From: Smallanthus sonchifolius
Lineage: Eukaryota > Streptophyta > Magnoliopsida > Asterales > Asteraceae
DNA length: 64,000 nucleotides
Direction of reading: 5' to 3'
Assembly: GCA_023525975.1 (NCBI GenBank)
Contig: CM042030.1
Coordinates: 31,366,350 to 31,430,349 of the forward strand
Below the pieces are notes generated by a model that worked only from the letters and a program-made list of their open reading frames with translations, was not told the origin of the DNA and made no database searches. Below are positions 1-10,652 of this stretch, in pieces. Made by a program: the position numbers and the translations under genes. Position 1 is the first letter of the stretch, and the number at the start of each line of letters is the position of its first letter.

Positions 1-694
1 TGTGTAATTGATTTCGGAGGTAATTGGGATACTCATTTACCATTAGCGGAGTTTTCCTATAATAACAGTTACCACACGAGCATTAAGGCAGCTCCGTTTG
101 AAGCTTTATATGGTCGTAAATGCCGCTCACCGCTATGTTGGGCGGAAGTTGGTGAAAAACATTTGACAGGCCCTGAGATTGTCCAGGAAACCACTGATAA
201 GATCTTCAAAATTAAGGACCGTTGAAAGCGGCCCGAGACAGACAAAATAGCTATGCTGATAACAGACGAAAACCATTAGAATTTCAAATTGGTGACCAAG
301 TAATGTTAAAGGTCTCACCATGGAAAGGCGTTGCAAGGTTTGGTAACCGTGGTAAGCTCAACCCTAGATACGTTGGACCTTCAAGTTGCCACACGAACTA
401 AGCAATGTACACGATACATTTCATGTGTCAAATCTCAAAAAGTGTCTATCAGACGAGACTTTGATCATACCGTCGGATGAAATTCACATTGACGATAAAC
501 TTCATTTCATCGAGGAACCGATTGAGATTTTAGACTGGAAAGTTCAAAGGCTGAGACGCAGTCGAATCAAACTGGTTAAAGTACGTTGGAACTCAAAACA
601 TGGTCCTGAGTATACATGGGAACGAGAGGACCGAATGAAAACAAAATACCCATCCTTGTTTAAGGATACACCAGTTCAAGATGACACAAATTGA
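1..694 (+). pseudogene. Element A: 3' end of Ty3/gypsy pol (integrase C-terminus and chromodomain-like tail)
   Basis: The window opens inside the integrase of a Ty3/gypsy retrotransposon read on the plus strand. The first frame contains [19 protein letters not shown] and the YGRKCRSP block, typical of the integrase C-terminal half. A one-base loss near position 222 puts TGA in frame, and the following KSYAD-like and WKGVARFG blocks continue in another frame. A segment is missing near 380, where RYVGP runs almost directly into a KLPHELSN-like block. The last piece (386-694) has DTFHVSNLKKC and VKVRWNSKHGPEYTWE, the chromodomain-like tail of Tekay/Del-type elements. The frame breaks make it non-functional. 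The pre-PPT hairpin, PPT and 3' LTR follow directly. The rest of A lies left of the window. Confidence 0.9.
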
Positions 695-728
695 ATTTCG
701 AGATGAAATTCTGTTAACATGGGGAGAA
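693..728 (+). promoter_or_regulatory. Element A: pre-PPT hairpin and polypurine tract
   Basis: An inverted repeat (GAATTTCG, 3-nt loop, TGAAATTC; 693-711) begins at the pol stop codon. The purine-rich stretch ATGGGGAGAA follows and ends where the LTR starts (TGTGACACC at 729). The purine run is the expected primer for plus-strand DNA synthesis. A similar hairpin sits in the same place in elements B, E, F and G. Confidence 0.75.
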
Positions 729-1569
729 TGTGACACCCGACATTTCAGGTCAATATCCGTACACATTATAAACAAGTTTACATTATAATTATTTTTGTGA
801 TTTATTTAATTTCACAAACAAGGACATTAAGGTCTAACAAAAACCGTACATGGTCTCGTTTTATATTTTGGTAATTCTAGGAGTTACCGGTTCGCATACC
901 AGTATAACCCGGCTAAATACGAACGTCACTTTTAGGTATTTATACCTACAAATAATCACCTCAACGGATTATACAATCCAAGATTTCAATGTTTTTCTTT
1001 AACGAGCCATAAACGTGTTAAATTTATAATACCGCGGAGAACCTAACCGAATTAAATTACCCTTTTGAAACTCTAAGTAATATTAATACACTTAAAACTA
1101 ATTGTTTGAAAATTTACCCCAAACCACTTTTATTGACTTTCTCGGCCGAAGCCAAAGAAAACCCACACCCCCTTACTCGACCCATACCACACCTGAGAAA
1201 ATTCAGATATAACCATACTCACTTCAATCACTTCTCTCATAATTTCTTTCATCACTCTCATTTTCATACGGCAAACTTCTTCATTTCTCTTCAAAATCGA
1301 AGCCAAGTTTTAAAACAAAATCCATCAAAATTCAGTGTTTTAAAGTGTTCCTGAAGAAGAGTTTAACAAAAGATTCAAGGTCATTCTTCTGTTTTCTCTC
1401 GTCATCTTCATCTCAGTTTTAAGGTAAAAACTCAATACTATCCACTTTATTTTCTTTAAAACCGTAGCTAAACTTACAACTCATTTAAACGCAAGTAAGA
1501 AAAGTGTGTCAAATTCAAGATTTAAAACATAAATATGCAGGACTGATTCTGTCAAACAGAAGTCCAGTA

Positions 1570-1638
1570 ATCGAAACTAGGAGTTTCGATACCAGTTAAC
1601 TCAATCGAAACTATAGTTTCGATACTTATCACTCAATC
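1570..1638. repeat. Element A palindrome array, part 1 (2 units and the start of a third)
   Basis: Inverted repeats of about 22 bp with stems ATCGAAACTA / TAGTTTCGAT begin at 1570 and 1604, and a third unit at 1636 is cut by the insertion of B. The array continues at 10740. Spacing is 32 to 36 bp. The units are nearly perfect palindromes with a 0-2 nt centre. Confidence 0.9.
1634..1638. repeat. Target site duplication of element B, left copy
   Basis: CAATC immediately before the LTR start TGTAAGG is repeated as CAATC at 10738-10742 immediately after the LTR end TGTTACA. This proves that B inserted into the LTR of A and fixes both ends. Confidence 0.97.
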
Positions 1639-2184
1639 TGTAAGGCCCCAAACCCGGGAGGCCTCACTCGTTGGATTTACTCATTCACAAACAGTTTTCT
1701 TAAACATGAGTATCAAATAATGCAGCGGAATCATTCATTCAACATAACTAAAAACTTGTTCATACATGCGGAAGCGTACATTGTCAATTACATAAACTTA
1801 ACATAAACAACTCATAACGGGATGCCAGTCTTCATGATCGACCGGGTAACTCTTCTCGCTTGCCAAGCATCACCGTCCATCGTCCATACCTGCCTTAACC
1901 TGAATGTGCATACTAAAAAGGTCAGCTACGCTGGTGAGTTCTAGCATTTCATAAAAACTTTAACATCAACATTTGCCAAAAACGTATCATTCATATAGTA
2001 AAAACCTTTCACAAAAGCATGCAATAATTTAACATCTTTAAAAAAAAGGTTTCGTACCCATATCATCATCAACATCATAATCATAAACACCGTTAAACGG
2101 ATCGTTCATTAAAACTTTTAACATTCATTTAAGTCATACATTATTATCTAAATCTGTGTTACCCTTCGTTTCGTCATTTAGTAT

Positions 2185-2365
2185 GGTATTGCCCCTAAGG
2201 CTTAACTGCACGAAGACCGACAATACCATACATTCCGTCAATTCCCTTATGGTATTGCCCCTAAGGCTTAACTGCACGAAGACCGACAATACCATACATT
2301 CCGTCAATTCCCTTTTGGTATTGCCCCCAAGGCTAACTGCGCGAGGACCGACAATACCCATTCAG
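2185..2365. repeat. 66-bp tandem repeats (3 copies) with inverted ends, element B 3' LTR
   Basis: GGTATTGCCCC recurs at 2185, 2251 and 2317. The first two copies are bounded by TATGGTATTG and CAATACCATA, a perfect 10-bp inverted repeat around about 30 nt. The third copy is slightly degraded. The same set is present in the other LTR at 9217, 9283 and 9349. Confidence 0.9.
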
Positions 2366-2822
2366 TTGTCCTTATGGCTCTCATGTCCATAAACCGACAA
2401 CTTCCATCGACGGTTATGACTCTCAGCCATAACATCGTCGGATCATAATTTAACCTTACATGGGGTCACGTTAACCCCTGAGTAACCGTCGTTACTCCCT
2501 TTTACCAGTTGTACAACATCATAACCATTGGCATGCCACAAAGACATGCCCCTGTTGTTCTTGTGGCAACTATGGCTCGCTGTCCATAATCTACCACAAG
2601 GCTGGAAATCTCATTCCCAGACTTCATTCGTCAATTCCATTCATTCGACAGATTAGATTTGTAATGACTTCTTTAAAACCTTTACCTCTTTCTCTTCTCA
2701 TTAAACATTTCCTCATTTAAACCGTTCATAAAGCATTCGTAACCCTTTTTGGCAAAAACATTTCAAAACCTTTCCTTTCGTAAACATCGTTTCAACATTT
2801 CAAAACCTTTCCTTTCGTTAAA

Positions 2823-2925
2823 CATCATTTCGTTAAAACATCATTTCGTTAAACATCATTTCGTTAAACATCATTTCGTTAAACATCATTTCGTTAAACA
2901 TCATTTCGTTAAACATCATTTCGTA
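2823..2925. repeat. 15-bp tandem repeat, 7 copies (element B 3' LTR)
   Basis: The unit CATCATTTCGTTAAA recurs seven times here but only five times in the 5' LTR (9855-9926). The two LTRs were identical at insertion, so the copy number changed afterwards. Confidence 0.93.
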
Positions 2926-3132
2926 AGTATGCACACCAGCCCAAAAACATTAACAAAACATTTAAAAGAGGGCTCTAGAACTCACCTGATACGCTAATAT
3001 GGGTTGTCCTAAACGAAGGTCCGACAACGTCACTTCCGATCTGAATTGATTAGTTAAACACATCAGACCAATCCCGACTCTAACGGCTTAACCATTCTAA
3101 CATACTGACTTCACTTAATCAGTTCTGATGTC

Positions 3133-3285
3133 TACGCACTTAGCAAGTGCACAGACTCTGCTTCCTGCGCACTTAGCAAGTGCGCAGACTTCCCTTCCTG
3201 CGCACTTAACAAGTGCGCAGGTTCCTCTTCCTGCGCACTTAGCAAGTGCGCAGGACCTGCTCTGTGCGCACTTAGCAAGTGCGCA
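3133..3285. repeat. Element B hairpin array, 3' LTR (5 units, exact 33-bp period)
   Basis: Five 21-bp inverted repeats start at 3133, 3166, 3199, 3232 and 3265. Each has stem TGCGCACTT / AAGTGCGCA around a 3-nt centre (AGC or AAC). Spacers are exactly 12 bp and pyrimidine-rich. The first unit has two decayed positions. The array lies about 340 bp downstream of the TATA box, so it would be in the transcribed leader before the candidate splice donor. Confidence 0.95.
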
Positions 3286-3625
3286 CGACCTGTTCTTGGC
3301 GAAAAACCCTAACTTTCACATTCGGGTCTGATCGTGTCAAGATCCCGAATTTGTTGCATCCAAAACGTTCGTTTTCCATTAAGGATCTCAAATCTATGTT
3401 TATTTATCAGTTTCATCCCTTCAAGCCTTGCCTTTTCACCCAAAACCCGAAAAACACAAAAACGAACTAAAACTCAGATTTAGCTCGAATGGTTACCTGG
3501 ATGACGATTCCGCTTTGGAGGTTCTCTTCACGAGTGCAGGAGACACGAACGGGTGCGATCTTGTGCGATTACGACACTTTCTCTCTCTAAAGGTTGCAAA
3601 TGAGAGAAAATGGGGTGGCATAGGC

Positions 3626-3633
3626 TATTTATA
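3626..3633 (-). promoter_or_regulatory. Element B 3' LTR: TATA box
   Basis: TATAAATA on the minus strand lies in a GC-richer context (GGGCTATAAATAGCC), about 85 bp into the LTR. The same box is at 10645-10652 in the 5' LTR. U3 would be unusually short for a 2-kb LTR. Confidence 0.7.
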
Positions 3634-3718
3634 GCCCGCTGACCCATCCGACCCGACCCGTTATACCTCGTTCGTTTATTCTGTTAATAAAATCGTCGTT
3701 TATTTTCGGGATGTTACA

Positions 3719-3759
3719 AGTCTACCCCCCTTACAATAGGTTTCGTCCCCGAAACCTAT
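3719..3759 (-). promoter_or_regulatory. Element B: polypurine tract and pre-PPT hairpin
   Basis: On the minus strand AAGGGGGGTAGACT abuts the LTR start at 3718 and is the plus-strand primer. Just before it, 3736-3759 is a perfect 10-bp stem (ATAGGTTTCG / CGAAACCTAT) with a 4-nt loop, between the pol stop and the PPT. Confidence 0.88.
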
Positions 3760-6700
3760 CATAAGTCAAATAGATGAGGGTACGACTCCCTCATTTCCTT
3801 CTCCGTTTCCCAAGTGGCTTCCGATCCCTTTTGATGCTTCCATTGGACTTTAACCAATTGGATAACTTTATTACGTAAACGTTTCTTCTTTCGATCAAGG
3901 ATGGCCACAGGTTCTTCGATGTAATTAAGGCTGTTGTCGACCTCGATGTCGGTAAGTGGTACGTGAGCCGATTCATCCGCCAAACACTTTCGCAAGTGTG
4001 ATACATGGAAGGTAGGATGAATCCCACTTAACTCATCAGGCAACTCCAACCGATAAGCAACTTCCCCAACCCGTGCCATTATCTTGAATGGTCCGACAAA
4101 CCTCGGACTTAACTTTCCTCTCTTTCTGAATCGTATGATTCCCTTCCATGGTGACACTTTCAGCATTACTCTGTCACCAATATTAAACTCAATAGGCCTT
4201 CGTCGTTTATCCGCATAGGATTTCTGACGATCTTGTGCGGCCTTCATTCGCGCTTTGATCTGATCAAACTTTTCCGACGTCTCTCTAACGACTTCGAGAC
4301 TTCCTAATTCCTTCTGTCCAATCTCACCCCAACAAACCGGGGTCCTACATCTTCTCCCATACAACATTTCGTAAGGCGGCATGCCTATCGTCGAGTGATG
4401 ACTATTGTTGTAGGAGAATTCAGCTAACGGCAGATGGCTGTCCCAACTGCCACCGAAGTCGATAATACAAGCACGAAGCATATCCTCCAATGTCTGAATG
4501 GTCCTTTCGGACTGACCATCCGTTTGCGGGTGGAATGCTGTGCTGATATTAAGCCTCGTGCCCATCGCCTCGTGAAATCTTTTCCAGAACTTCGATGTGA
4601 ATCGTGTGTCCCGGTCAGATACGATCGTCAATGGCATCCCATGCCGTGCTATTATTTCATTAATAAACACTTCCGCTAACCTTTCCGACGAGAACGTCTC
4701 GCGAATAGGTAGGAAATGAGCACTCTTCGTTAAACGGTCCACAATTACCCAAATGGTGTCATGACCTTTAGCTGTGCGAGGTAGCTTAGTTATGAAGTCC
4801 ATGGTAATGTGTTCCCACTTCCATTCCGGTATATCAAGTGGTTGAATCTTTCCATACGGTTTCTGGTGCTCGGCCTTTACTTGCGAGCAAGTCAAGCACT
4901 TGCTTACATACTTCGTCACGTCACATTTCATTCCAGGCCACCAGTATTCCCTCCTCAGATCTTGGTACATTTTATTGGTACCGGGATGGATAGAGTAACG
5001 AGACTTATGAGCCTCATCCAAGATTTTGGTCCTAAGCTCGCCACCCATAGGTATCCATATCCGCCCAAAACGTGTCCTAACACCAAGGGTGTTATATTCC
5101 AACTTGTCCTGTTGGCCAACCATCCTTTCCTTCTTTATGTTTTCCTCTTTAAGTGCCTCATCTTGAGCCTTTTCAATTTCTCTCATCACATCTGAAGTTA
5201 CCACCAACTGGCAAGCCTTCACTCTAATAGGAGTAGGCACATCCTTTCTGCTTAGAGCGTCAGCCACCACGTTTGCCTTTCCAGGATGGTATATGATTTC
5301 ACAGTCATAATATTTTAGGAGTTCTAACCATCGCCTCTGCCTCATATTAAGCTCTCTTTGTTCGAAGAAGTACTTCAAACTTTTGTGGTCAGAGTAAATA
5401 GTAAACTTCACCCCGTACAGGTAGTGCCTCCAGATTTTTAATGCAAATACGACAGCAGCAAGTTCCAAATCATGAGTCGGATAATTATTTTCATGAACTT
5501 TCAACTGCCGTGACGCATACGCGATCACTCTCCCGCGTTGCATCAACACGCATCCCAATCCCTGACCCGAAGCGTCAGAGTACACCACTAGGTCTTCATT
5601 GCCCTCGGGGAGGGCCAAGACTGGAGCTTGGGTAAGCCTCTTCTTCAATTCCTTAAACGCCTCATCCTGGGTCGAACCCCATTCGTACTTTACCTCCTTC
5701 CGAGTCAACTTCGTCAACGGCGAAGCTATTTTCGAGAAATCCTGGATGAATCTCCGATAGTAGCCCGCCAATCCCAAGAAACTACGGATTTCAGTTGGCG
5801 TCTTAGGAACATTCCATTCTCTTACCGTTACTATCTTTGCTGGGTCAACCATAATGCCGTTCGGGTTAATGACGTGACCTAGGAATTGGACTTCCCTAAG
5901 CCAGAACGCGCATTTGGAGAACTTAGCATACAACTTTTCTTTCTTCAGAGCTTCCAATACCTCCCTCAAGTGACACGCGTGATCACCCTCATTCTTGGAG
6001 TAGATGAGGATATCGTCAATGAATACGATTACTGATCGATCCAGCATTGGTCGACACACTCTATTCATCAAATCCATGAACGCTGCAGGGGCGTTCGTCA
6101 ATCCAAAAGACATTACGCGGAACTCAAAGTGTCCATAACGTGTGCGAAATGCCGTTTTCGGTATGTCTTCTTCCCTCACTTTCAACTGATGGTACCCGGA
6201 TCGAAGGTCGATCTTTGAGAACCAACTTGCGCCTTGTAATTGATCGAACAAGTCGTCGATCCTTGGTAACGGGTACTTGTTCTTCACGGTACGTTTGTTC
6301 AACTCGCGGTAATCGATACACATTCTCATCGAACCATCTTTCTTCTTTACAAACAACACCGGAGCACCCCACGGCGAGATGCTCGGTTGGATAAATCCTT
6401 TCTCAAGTAACTCGTCTAGTTGGACCATAAGTTCCTTCATTTCCACTGGTGCTAGTCGATATGGAGCCTTAGCCATGGGCTGGGCATCTGGTACTAAGTC
6501 AATTCGGAACTCAATTTCTCTATCGCGTGGTATCCCAGGCAAATCCTCTGGAAACACCTCCGGGTACTCGCGTACCACGGGTACATCGTCTAGTTCCTTC
6601 ACTTCCTTACACTTGTCAATCACGTACACCAGATAAGCCTCGCATCCGCGCCTCAAGTAATCTGTTGCCTTAATCATCGAGATGACGTTTGGCATCGGGA

Positions 6701-8342
6701 CGTCACGATCTCCAAAAACCTCGACTTTGCTACCATCCGGAGCCTTGAGTCGGATTATCTTTCGTTTACATATGATTTGTGCTTCGTTGGCAGTTAGCCA
6801 ATCCATACCCAGCACGACATCAAACCCTCCCAAAACCATAACAAACAATCTGACAGGGAATCTATGACCTTCTATTTTTATCGTAGAGTTGTCAACTACC
6901 TCGGTCACTCTCGCAGTTCTACCCTCAGCGGTTTCTACGCTAAAGGCCCTTTCTAGTATACTTACAGCGTACTTCACTCTCTTACAAAAAGTCACAGATA
7001 TAAAAATCTTACTGGCACCCGAATCAAATAACACAGAAATAAGAGTGTTGTCAAGGACGAACGTACCTGACGCCACGTCGGGGTCCATTCTGGCCTGATC
7101 TTGCGTCAGCGCGTACGCACGAGTCTTTGCACGAGATCCCTCTCCCTTCTTTTCCGGGCCCTTTCCCTTCCCGGTTTCCCCCATCCTTGGCTTCGGGCAG
7201 TCCCTACTCAGATGACCGAAATCCCCACAGTTGTAGCACTTGTAGTGTTGTGTGCACTCACGGGCGTAGTGTCCGGTCTTGCCACACTTAAAGCACAGGT
7301 TAGATCCCAGTCTACATTCACCTACATGCTCCTTTCCACACTTCTTACAAATAGTCGGCTCATCCACCCGAGCCCTTTTATCGCGAGCCCCAAACATCTT
7401 TCCACCAGTTCGCTTGTTTGAGAAGCTCGGTCTCTTCTTTGGTTCCTCGATGGCGGCGACATTCAGTGCCAGATCATCAAATACTACGCCGCTCAGTTCT
7501 ACTACCGAATCATAGGTAGTAGGGGCGTTTGCCTTAACATAGGTGCGGACCTGGTCCGGCAACCCATGAATATAGCAGGCAATCTTTCTCTCTTCAGTAG
7601 TGACAAGGTGTGGCACCAGACGTGCCAGTTCATTGAATCGGGTTGTATATTGCCGGTGCGTCATGTTCCCGGCCTTCAAACCCAGAAATTCCCTCTCTAC
7701 CTTCTCAATCTCGTTCCTTGGGCAGAAATTCTTGATCACCAAAGTTTTCAAGTCAGCCCACATCATTGCATCCACAATCTCGCTCCCTTTTGCCTGACGT
7801 ACACCTTCCCACCAATGGGATGCTTCCTCCCTCAAGGAGTTAGCAGCAAACTTCACTACTTGATTAGCTCGACACTCGCTCAGACGGATGGCGGCTTCCA
7901 TACGTATTACCCAATCAAAAGTAGCTACCGCGTCCTTCTTCCCAGTGAGTATCGGCGGGTCACATGCCTTAAAGGACTTATAATCACATCCGCGAGCAGG
8001 CGGTGCATTGTCGGTCTCATTGTTCTGAGCACCAATTGCCGCGCTAGACCCACCCGCCCCATTGACCTGCTTCAACGCTTCAGCCAACAGACCTGGCAGA
8101 GAATTCTTCATCAATTCTGTGAATTCTCGAGCTATTGCTGCTCTCACTTCTGGTTCAAAAGTGAAAGGTTGCTCTTCAACCTGTGTCTGCTCAGCTTCAT
8201 GCACACTAACCGCCGGTTCAGTGTGAACACTTCCTTCTTCACTGTGTTCTTGGCGCGCAGGAATCCTGCCACGCCCACCATTTCGACCGCCGGTATGACC
8301 ACCGGTACGGCCACCACGCCTTCCGTTCCCTCTCCTTGCCAT
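3759..8342 (-). CDS. Element B Gag-Pol polyprotein (Gag, protease, RT, RNase H, integrase)
   Basis: A single frame of 1527 residues encodes the whole replication machinery of a Ty3/gypsy element. Gag occupies the N-terminal part, with two CCHC zinc knuckles (C350-C353-H358-C363 and C369-C372-H377-C382). The protease active site is DSGA at about 440. Reverse transcriptase has [19 protein letters not shown] near 665-682 and the catalytic FIDD at 774-777. RNase H starts near YSDAS (920) with DLELA and YSDHKSL. Integrase has an HHCC finger (H1112/H1119, C1149/C1152) and DDE residues near D1182, D1243 and E1279, followed by [13 protein letters not shown] and a chromodomain-like tail. There is no stop or frameshift, so the protein may be functional. 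The start is the first ATG after the leader. Host-silencing status cannot be judged. Confidence 0.97.
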   Translation of the reverse strand: MARRGNGRRGGRTGGHTGGRNGGRGRIPARQEHSEEGSVHTEPAVSVHEAEQTQVEEQPFTFEPEVRAAIAREFTELMKNSLPGLLAEALKQVNGAGGSSAAIGAQNNETDNAPPARGCDYKSFKACDPPILTGKKDAVATFDWVIRMEAAIRLSECRANQVVKFAANSLREEASHWWEGVRQAKGSEIVDAMMWADLKTLVIKNFCPRNEIEKVEREFLGLKAGNMTHRQYTTRFNELARLVPHLVTTEERKIACYIHGLPDQVRTYVKANAPTTYDSVVELSGVVFDDLALNVAAIEEPKKRPSFSNKRTGGKMFGARDKRARVDEPTICKKCGKEHVGECRLGSNLCFKCGKTGHYARECTQHYKCYNCGDFGHLSRDCPKPRMGETGKGKGPEKKGEGSRAKTRAYALTQDQARMDPDVASGTFVLDNTLISVLFDSGASKIFISVTFCKRVKYAVSILERAFSVETAEGRTARVTEVVDNSTIKIEGHRFPVRLFVMVLGGFDVVLGMDWLTANEAQIICKRKIIRLKAPDGSKVEVFGDRDVPMPNVISMIKATDYLRRGCEAYLVYVIDKCKEVKELDDVPVVREYPEVFPEDLPGIPRDREIEFRIDLVPDAQPMAKAPYRLAPVEMKELMVQLDELLEKGFIQPSISPWGAPVLFVKKKDGSMRMCIDYRELNKRTVKNKYPLPRIDDLFDQLQGASWFSKIDLRSGYHQLKVREEDIPKTAFRTRYGHFEFRVMSFGLTNAPAAFMDLMNRVCRPMLDRSVIVFIDDILIYSKNEGDHACHLREVLEALKKEKLYAKFSKCAFWLREVQFLGHVINPNGIMVDPAKIVTVREWNVPKTPTEIRSFLGLAGYYRRFIQDFSKIASPLTKLTRKEVKYEWGSTQDEAFKELKKRLTQAPVLALPEGNEDLVVYSDASGQGLGCVLMQRGRVIAYASRQLKVHENNYPTHDLELAAVVFALKIWRHYLYGVKFTIYSDHKSLKYFFEQRELNMRQRRWLELLKYYDCEIIYHPGKANVVADALSRKDVPTPIRVKACQLVVTSDVMREIEKAQDEALKEENIKKERMVGQQDKLEYNTLGVRTRFGRIWIPMGGELRTKILDEAHKSRYSIHPGTNKMYQDLRREYWWPGMKCDVTKYVSKCLTCSQVKAEHQKPYGKIQPLDIPEWKWEHITMDFITKLPRTAKGHDTIWVIVDRLTKSAHFLPIRETFSSERLAEVFINEIIARHGMPLTIVSDRDTRFTSKFWKRFHEAMGTRLNISTAFHPQTDGQSERTIQTLEDMLRACIIDFGGSWDSHLPLAEFSYNNSHHSTIGMPPYEMLYGRRCRTPVCWGEIGQKELGSLEVVRETSEKFDQIKARMKAAQDRQKSYADKRRRPIEFNIGDRVMLKVSPWKGIIRFRKRGKLSPRFVGPFKIMARVGEVAYRLELPDELSGIHPTFHVSHLRKCLADESAHVPLTDIEVDNSLNYIEEPVAILDRKKKRLRNKVIQLVKVQWKHQKGSEATWETEKEMRESYPHLFDL

Positions 8343-8657
8343 TTCGTTCTATAGGACGAGAAATCCAATGTCATCACGCTAGTTAACAAATAGAATTCAA
8401 TAAGCACTGTAAGATGTTAATATACACTGGCCATCTGTAATTAACCATTACACTACCTTTCGATTTCTATTTGACCACCTTTGTGATTCCATCAGAACAC
8501 AAGTCCTTTCCTAACTCTTCCTAAGGCATACTACATACACATACTCTACTTTTCATACCTGATGCTGTGGCTCGAGTTACCCATACTGGCATCCGCTTTC
8601 GGTCCCATTCAAAGTTTAAGTTCAGACATTAGGGGTGTCCGAATCTCTCAAACTATT
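8343..8657 (-). other. Element B: untranslated leader between PBS and gag
   Basis: About 315 bp separate the primer site from the gag ATG. I see no gene and no strong hairpin comparable with the one in E's leader. Packaging signals would be expected here but none is recognised. Confidence 0.6.
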
Positions 8658-8671
8658 GCTCTGATACCAAC
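8658..8671 (-). promoter_or_regulatory. Element B: primer binding site (tRNA-iMet)
   Basis: On the minus strand TTGGTATCAGAGC follows the end of the 5' LTR by one or two bases. It matches the complement of the plant initiator-methionine tRNA 3' end, the usual primer for minus-strand synthesis. Confidence 0.93.
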
Positions 8672-8931
8672 TTGTAAGGCCCCAAACCCGGGAGGCCTCA
8701 CTCGTTGGATTTACTCATTCACAAACAGTTCTTAAACATGAGTATCAAATAATGCAGCGGAATCATTCATTCAACATAACTAAAAACTTGTTCATACATG
8801 CGGAAGCGTACATTGTCAATTACATAAACTTAACATAAACAACTCATAACGGGATGCCAGTCTTCATGATCGACCGGGTAACTCTTCTCGCTTGCCAAGC
8901 ATCACCGTCCATCGTCCATACCTGCCTTAAC

Positions 8932-9987
8932 CTGAATGTGCATACTAAAAAGGTCAGCTACGCTGGTGAGCTCTAGCATTTCATAAAAACTTTAACATCA
9001 ACATTTGCCAAAAACGTATCATTCATATAGTAAAAACCTTTCACAAAAGCATGTAATAATTTAACATCTTTAAAAAAAAGGTTTCGTACCCATATCATCA
9101 TCAACATCATAATCATAAACACCGTTAAACGGATCGTTCATTAAAACTTTTAACATTCATTTAAGTCATACATTATTATCTAAATCTGTGTTACCCTTCG
9201 TTCCGTCATTTAGTATGGTATTGCCCCTAAGGCTTAACTGCACGAAGACCGACAATACCATACATTCCGTCAATTCCCTTATGGTATTGCTCCTAAGGCT
9301 TAACTGCACGAAGACCGACAATACCATACATTCCGTCAATTCCCTTTTGGTATTGCCCCCAAGGCTAACTGCGCGAGAACCGACAATACCCATTCAGTTG
9401 CCCTTATGGCTCTCATGTCCATAAACCGACAACTTCCATCGACGGTTATGACTCTCAGCCATAACATCGTCGGATCATAATTTAACCTTACATGGGGTCA
9501 CGTTAACCCCTGAGTAACCGTCGTTACTCCCTTTTACCAGTTGTACAACATCATAACCATTGGCATGCCACAAAGACATGCCCCTGTTGTTCTTGTGGCA
9601 ACTATGGCTCGCTGTCCATAATCTACCACAAGGCTGGAAATCTCATTCCCAGACTTCATTCGTCAATTCCATTCATTCGACAGATTAGATTTGTAATGAC
9701 TTCTTTAAAACCTTTACCTCTTTCTCTTCTCATTAAACATTTCCTCATTTAAACCGTTCATAAAGCATTCGTAACCCTTTTTGGCAAAAACATTTCAAAA
9801 CCTTTCCTTTCGTAAACATCGTTTCAACATTTCAAAACCTTTCCTTTCGTTAAACATCATTTCGTTAAAACATCATTTCGTTAAACATCATTTCGTTAAA
9901 CATCATTTCGTTAAACATCATTTTGTAAGTATGCACACCAGCCCAAAAACATTAACAAAACATTTAAAAGAGGGCTCTAGAACTCAC
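8932..9987 (-). other. Element B 5' LTR: putative LTR intron
   Basis: The donor CAG|GTGAGTT (9988/9987) and acceptor ACATTCAG|GTTAAGG (8932/8931) are conserved with the 3' LTR. The length is 1056 bp, 30 bp shorter because two 15-bp repeats are absent. This copy would lie in the transcribed leader. Confidence 0.55.
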
Positions 9988-10134
9988 CTGATACGCTAAT
10001 ATGGGTTGTCCTAAACGAAGGTCCGACAACGTCACTTCCGATCTGAATTGATTAGTTAAACACATCAGACCAATCCCGACTCTAACGGCTTAACCATTCT
10101 AACATACTGACTTCACTTAATCAGTTCTGATGTC

Positions 10135-10287
10135 TGCGCACTTAGCAAGTGCGCAGACTCTGCTTCCTGCGCACTTAGCAAGTGCGCAGACTTCCCTTCC
10201 TGCGCACTTAACAAGTGCGCAGGTTCCTCTTCATGCGCACTTAGCAAGTGCGCAGGACCTGCTCTGTGCGCACTTAGCAAGTGCGCA
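10135..10287. repeat. Element B hairpin array, 5' LTR (5 units, 33-bp period)
   Basis: Units start at 10135, 10168, 10201, 10234 and 10267 and have the stem TGCGCACTT / AAGTGCGCA. Here the first unit is intact, so the two changes in the 3' LTR copy arose after insertion. Confidence 0.95.
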
Positions 10288-10644
10288 CGACCTGTTCTTG
10301 GCGAAAAACCCTAACTTTCACATTCGGGTCTGATCGTGTCAAGATCCCGAATTTGTTGCATCCAAAACGTTCGTTTTCCATTAAGGATCTCAAATCTATG
10401 TTTATTTATCAGTTTCATCCGTTCAAGCCTTGCCTTTTCACCCAAAACCCGAAAAACACAAAAACGAACTAAAACTCAGATTTAGCTCGAATGGTTACCT
10501 GGATGACGATTCCGCTTTGGAGGTTCTCTTCACGAGTGCAGGAGACACGAACGGGTGCGATCTTGTGCGATTCCGACACTTTCTCTCTCTACAGGTTTTC
10601 TCTCTCTAAAGGTTGCAAATGAGAGAAAATGGGGTGGCATAGGC

Positions 10645-10652
10645 TATTTATA
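10645..10652 (-). promoter_or_regulatory. Element B 5' LTR: TATA box
   Basis: TATAAATA on the minus strand, in the same context as in the 3' LTR, is the likely core promoter of the genomic RNA. Confidence 0.72.

Larger units (their letters stand above)
729..1638 (+). repeat. Element A: 3' LTR, left part
   Basis: The LTR starts TGTGACACCC right after the polypurine tract and is interrupted at 1638 by element B. Apart from the start of the palindrome array (1570-1638), this part holds AT-rich U3-type DNA without a credible gene. The LTR resumes at 10738 and ends GGTGTGACA at 12004, so its length without B is about 2.17 kb. The small ORF at 1106-1354 has no recognisable features. Confidence 0.85.
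1900..2985 (-). other. Element B 3' LTR: putative LTR intron
   Basis: On the minus strand ATCAG|GTGAGTTCTAG at 2986/2985 is a strong donor. ACATTCAG|GTTAAGG at 1900/1899 is a good acceptor, preceded by CTGACCTTTTTAG with a branch-like CTGAC. The enclosed 1086 bp hold the 15-bp and 66-bp repeats. Elements A, E, F and G have donor and acceptor in the same order in their LTRs. Splicing itself is inferred. Confidence 0.55.
1639..3718 (-). repeat. Element B: 3' LTR
   Basis: The LTR runs from TGTAAGG to TGTTACA in plus-strand reading and is 2080 bp long. Read in element direction (minus) it contains a TATA box (3633-3626), five palindrome units (3285-3133), a candidate splice donor (2986), tandem repeats of 15 bp and 66 bp, and a candidate acceptor (1900). 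The small ORFs in it follow from these repeats and are not genes. Confidence 0.97.

Noticed and set aside
3128..3331. CRISPR-like pattern and 67-residue ORF with 11-residue repeats (AHLASAQ...) in B's LTR
   Set aside because: The repeats are palindromic units on a 33-bp period with 12-bp spacers inside a plant LTR. CRISPR spacers are longer and the setting is eukaryotic. The repeated peptide is only the consequence of a period divisible by three.
7566..8354. 262-codon ORF on the plus strand opposite B's gag
   Set aside because: It is antisense to a proven gag-pol frame, and its composition is what the opposite strand of coding DNA gives.
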